Shown here: positions 50,187-64,000 of the stretch, one piece after another | Numbering within the stretch: position 1 is the stretch's first letter | Layout: every line of letters begins with the position of its first letter | NCBI GenBank assembly: GCA_054601695.1 | Contig: BAAHQB010000046.1 | Coordinates: 62,001-126,000 of the forward strand | From: Amorphochlora amoebiformis | Taxonomy: Eukaryota; Cercozoa; Chlorarachniophyceae | DNA length: 64,000 bases | Reading direction: 5' to 3' | Translations under genes and position numbers: made by a program | Notes under the pieces: generated by a model | What the model was told of the DNA's origin: nothing | The model's input: the letters and a program-made list of their open reading frames with translations, nothing else | Databases searched by the model: none

Positions 50187-50303
50187 CTAGTATATACACA
50201 ATATCTAAAATATATGTCTAAGCTTTATTTAAATGTGTTATATTACGCAGTGATAACAGTAAAAATTGTACCACCACATTCTCAAGCGCCCGGCGCAAGC
50301 AAG
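48523..50303. other. Convergent intergenic spacer rich in CTAG and ACGT palindromes
   Basis: It lies between the WD40 stop and the stop of the PG-repeat gene. 48880-49260 and 49480-50200 are dense in CTAG/TCTAGA, and 49320-49480 in TACGTACGTA palindromes. No coding exon or RNA gene was recognised. Confidence 0.65.
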
Positions 50304-61554
<11,251 letters not shown>

Positions 61555-61672
61555 CTTCAAAATACATCAATATTACAAATATATATATGTATGTATATAC
61601 ATATATGTATATATATAATATATATAATATATATATAAATACTATATATATTATAGATATATATATGTATAT

Positions 61673-61755
61673 ATATGAGCCCTTTTTAACACTAACTCGC
61701 CATTCGAACCAGAAGAATACCTTCAAAATACATCAATATTACAAATATATATATG

Positions 61756-61797
<42 letters not shown>

Positions 61798-61994
61798 ATA
61801 TATATATAATATATATATATATACTATATATATTATATATATAAATGTATATATATATGAGCCCTTTTTAACACTAACTCGCCATTCGAACCAGGGGAAT
61901 ACCTTCAAAATACATCAATATTACAAATATATATATATATATTTATATCGTTCGAACCAGAAGAATATCTTTCAAAATACATCAATATTACGAA

Positions 61995-62035
<41 letters not shown>

Positions 62036-62130
62036 GAGCCCTTTTTAACACTAACTCGCCATTCGAACCAGAAGAATATCTTTCAAATGCATCAATATTA
62101 CATATATATATACATATATATATATATATA

Positions 62131-62163
<33 letters not shown>

Positions 62164-62208
62164 CGTTCGAACCAGAAAAATATCTTTCAAAATGCATCAA
62201 TATTACAA

Positions 62209-62262
<54 letters not shown>

Positions 62263-62326
62263 GAGCCCTTTTTAACACTAACTCGCCATTCGAACCCGAA
62301 GAATATCTTCAAAATACATCAATATT

Positions 62327-62366
<40 letters not shown>

Positions 62367-62385
62367 AATATATATATATATATGT

Positions 62386-62431
<46 letters not shown>

Positions 62432-62497
62432 GAGCCCTTTTTAACACTAACTCGCCATTCGAACCAGGAGAATACCTTCAAAATACATCAATATTAC

Positions 62498-62530
<33 letters not shown>

Positions 62531-62705
62531 TACATATATATTTTTATATACATTTATTCTGACATAAAAGTATATATATATATGTTATATATTATATATA
62601 TATATATATATATGTATGTATTTTATGACTCTCCCCCCCCCCCCCTTTTTAACACTAACTCGCCATTCGAACCAGGAGAATACCTTCAAAATACATCAAT
62701 ATTAC

Positions 62706-62712
<7 letters not shown>
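61673..62712 (-). repeat. Eight or more upstream copies of the 5' part of exon 61483-61554
   Basis: Six ~65-bp copies run, on the + strand, from GAGCCCTTTTTAACAC through TTCGAACCAGGAGAATACC to AATACATCAATATTAC; one of these begins with poly-C instead of GAGCC. Two shorter copies begin at CGTTCGAACCAGA. All keep the acceptor side (TTTTGAAGG or TTTGAAAG on the sense strand). Only 61483-61554 continues into unique exon sequence. Confidence 0.92.
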
Positions 62713-62738
<26 letters not shown>

Positions 62739-62765
62739 TACATATAGTAGCAACATTAATAATAA

Positions 62766-62906
62766 CTCTCTCTTCTCTCTCTCTCTTTCTCTCTCTCTCT
62801 CTTTCTCTCTCTCTCTTTTTCTCTTTCTCTCACTCTCTATTTCTATCTCTCTCTCTATTTGTATCTTTCTCTCTATTTATATCTCTCTCTTTCTCTCTCT
62901 CTCTAT

Positions 62907-62942
<36 letters not shown>

Positions 62943-62955
62943 AAAAAAAAAAAAG

Positions 62956-62960
<5 letters not shown>
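62766..62960. repeat. (CT)n/(GA)n inverted tract
   Basis: About 135 bp of CT-rich DNA turns at TATGAGA (around 62905) into about 55 bp of GA-rich DNA. The two sides can pair as a hairpin of roughly 40 bp. Confidence 0.85.
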
Positions 62961-62998
<38 letters not shown>

Positions 62999-63079
62999 GT
63001 ATATATATATATATATATATATGTGTATGTATTATAAATATAATCTATATATATATATACACATATATATATATATATG

Positions 63080-63172
<93 letters not shown>

Positions 63173-63174
63173 AT

Positions 63175-63895
<721 letters not shown>

Positions 63896-63902
63896 TTTCT
63901 TG

Positions 63903-63949
<47 letters not shown>

Positions 63950-64000
63950 ATTTGTACCCACGCTCTGTCATATTAATATATATATATAAAAATATATATA

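Overview
This window is nuclear DNA of a flagellate-type unicellular eukaryote. The evidence is: genes split into many tiny exons by GT-AG introns, TTAGGG-type (CCCTAA on the other strand) interstitial repeats, and proteins typical of cilia/flagella (MORN, adenylate-kinase-like and sperm-tail PG-rich repeat domains). I cannot name the organism from sequence alone. Most of the window is intron, built from (TA)n, (CT/GA)n, (CG)n, CCCTAA-derived repeats and minisatellites. Nearly all long open frames are translations of these repeats. The real exons were found by eye from conserved protein motifs, GT/AG borders and codon-phase bookkeeping. Nothing was confirmed by alignment or RNA data.

Layout. 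(1) + strand, 346-25204: one gene with 42 proposed exons (2415 nt, 804 aa). It joins N-terminal MORN repeats, a degenerate adenylate-kinase-like domain and a C-terminal paladin-like pseudophosphatase domain. (2) + strand, 26306-29134: six-exon short-chain dehydrogenase/reductase (357 aa) with a Gly-Cys-rich, probably lipidated N-terminus. (3) - strand, 40927-29964: 18-exon MFS transporter of the SVOP/SV2-like type (522 aa). (4) + strand, 41270-48522: 20-exon WD40 beta-propeller protein (454 aa), transcribed divergently from gene 3 across a 342-bp shared promoter region. (5) - strand, from the right side of the window down to 50304: a sperm-tail PG-rich repeat (SHIPPO/ODF3-like) protein whose 5' end is not resolved here.

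Three themes go beyond the gene list. First, introns are made of simple repeats that appear to supply the splice signals: (TA)n gives GTATAT donors and TATAG acceptors, and CCCTAA arrays give CTAAC branch-point-like motifs and a CCCTAG acceptor. The C-rich repeat strand is the sense strand in most of the introns that carry it, and this holds on both DNA strands. Second, fragments of exons that include one splice site are copied repeatedly into the neighbouring intron, each copy separated by (TA)n. 5' exon fragments lie upstream of the true exon and 3' fragments downstream. Third, spacers beyond gene 3' ends are rich in CTAG palindromes, while the divergent promoter is not.
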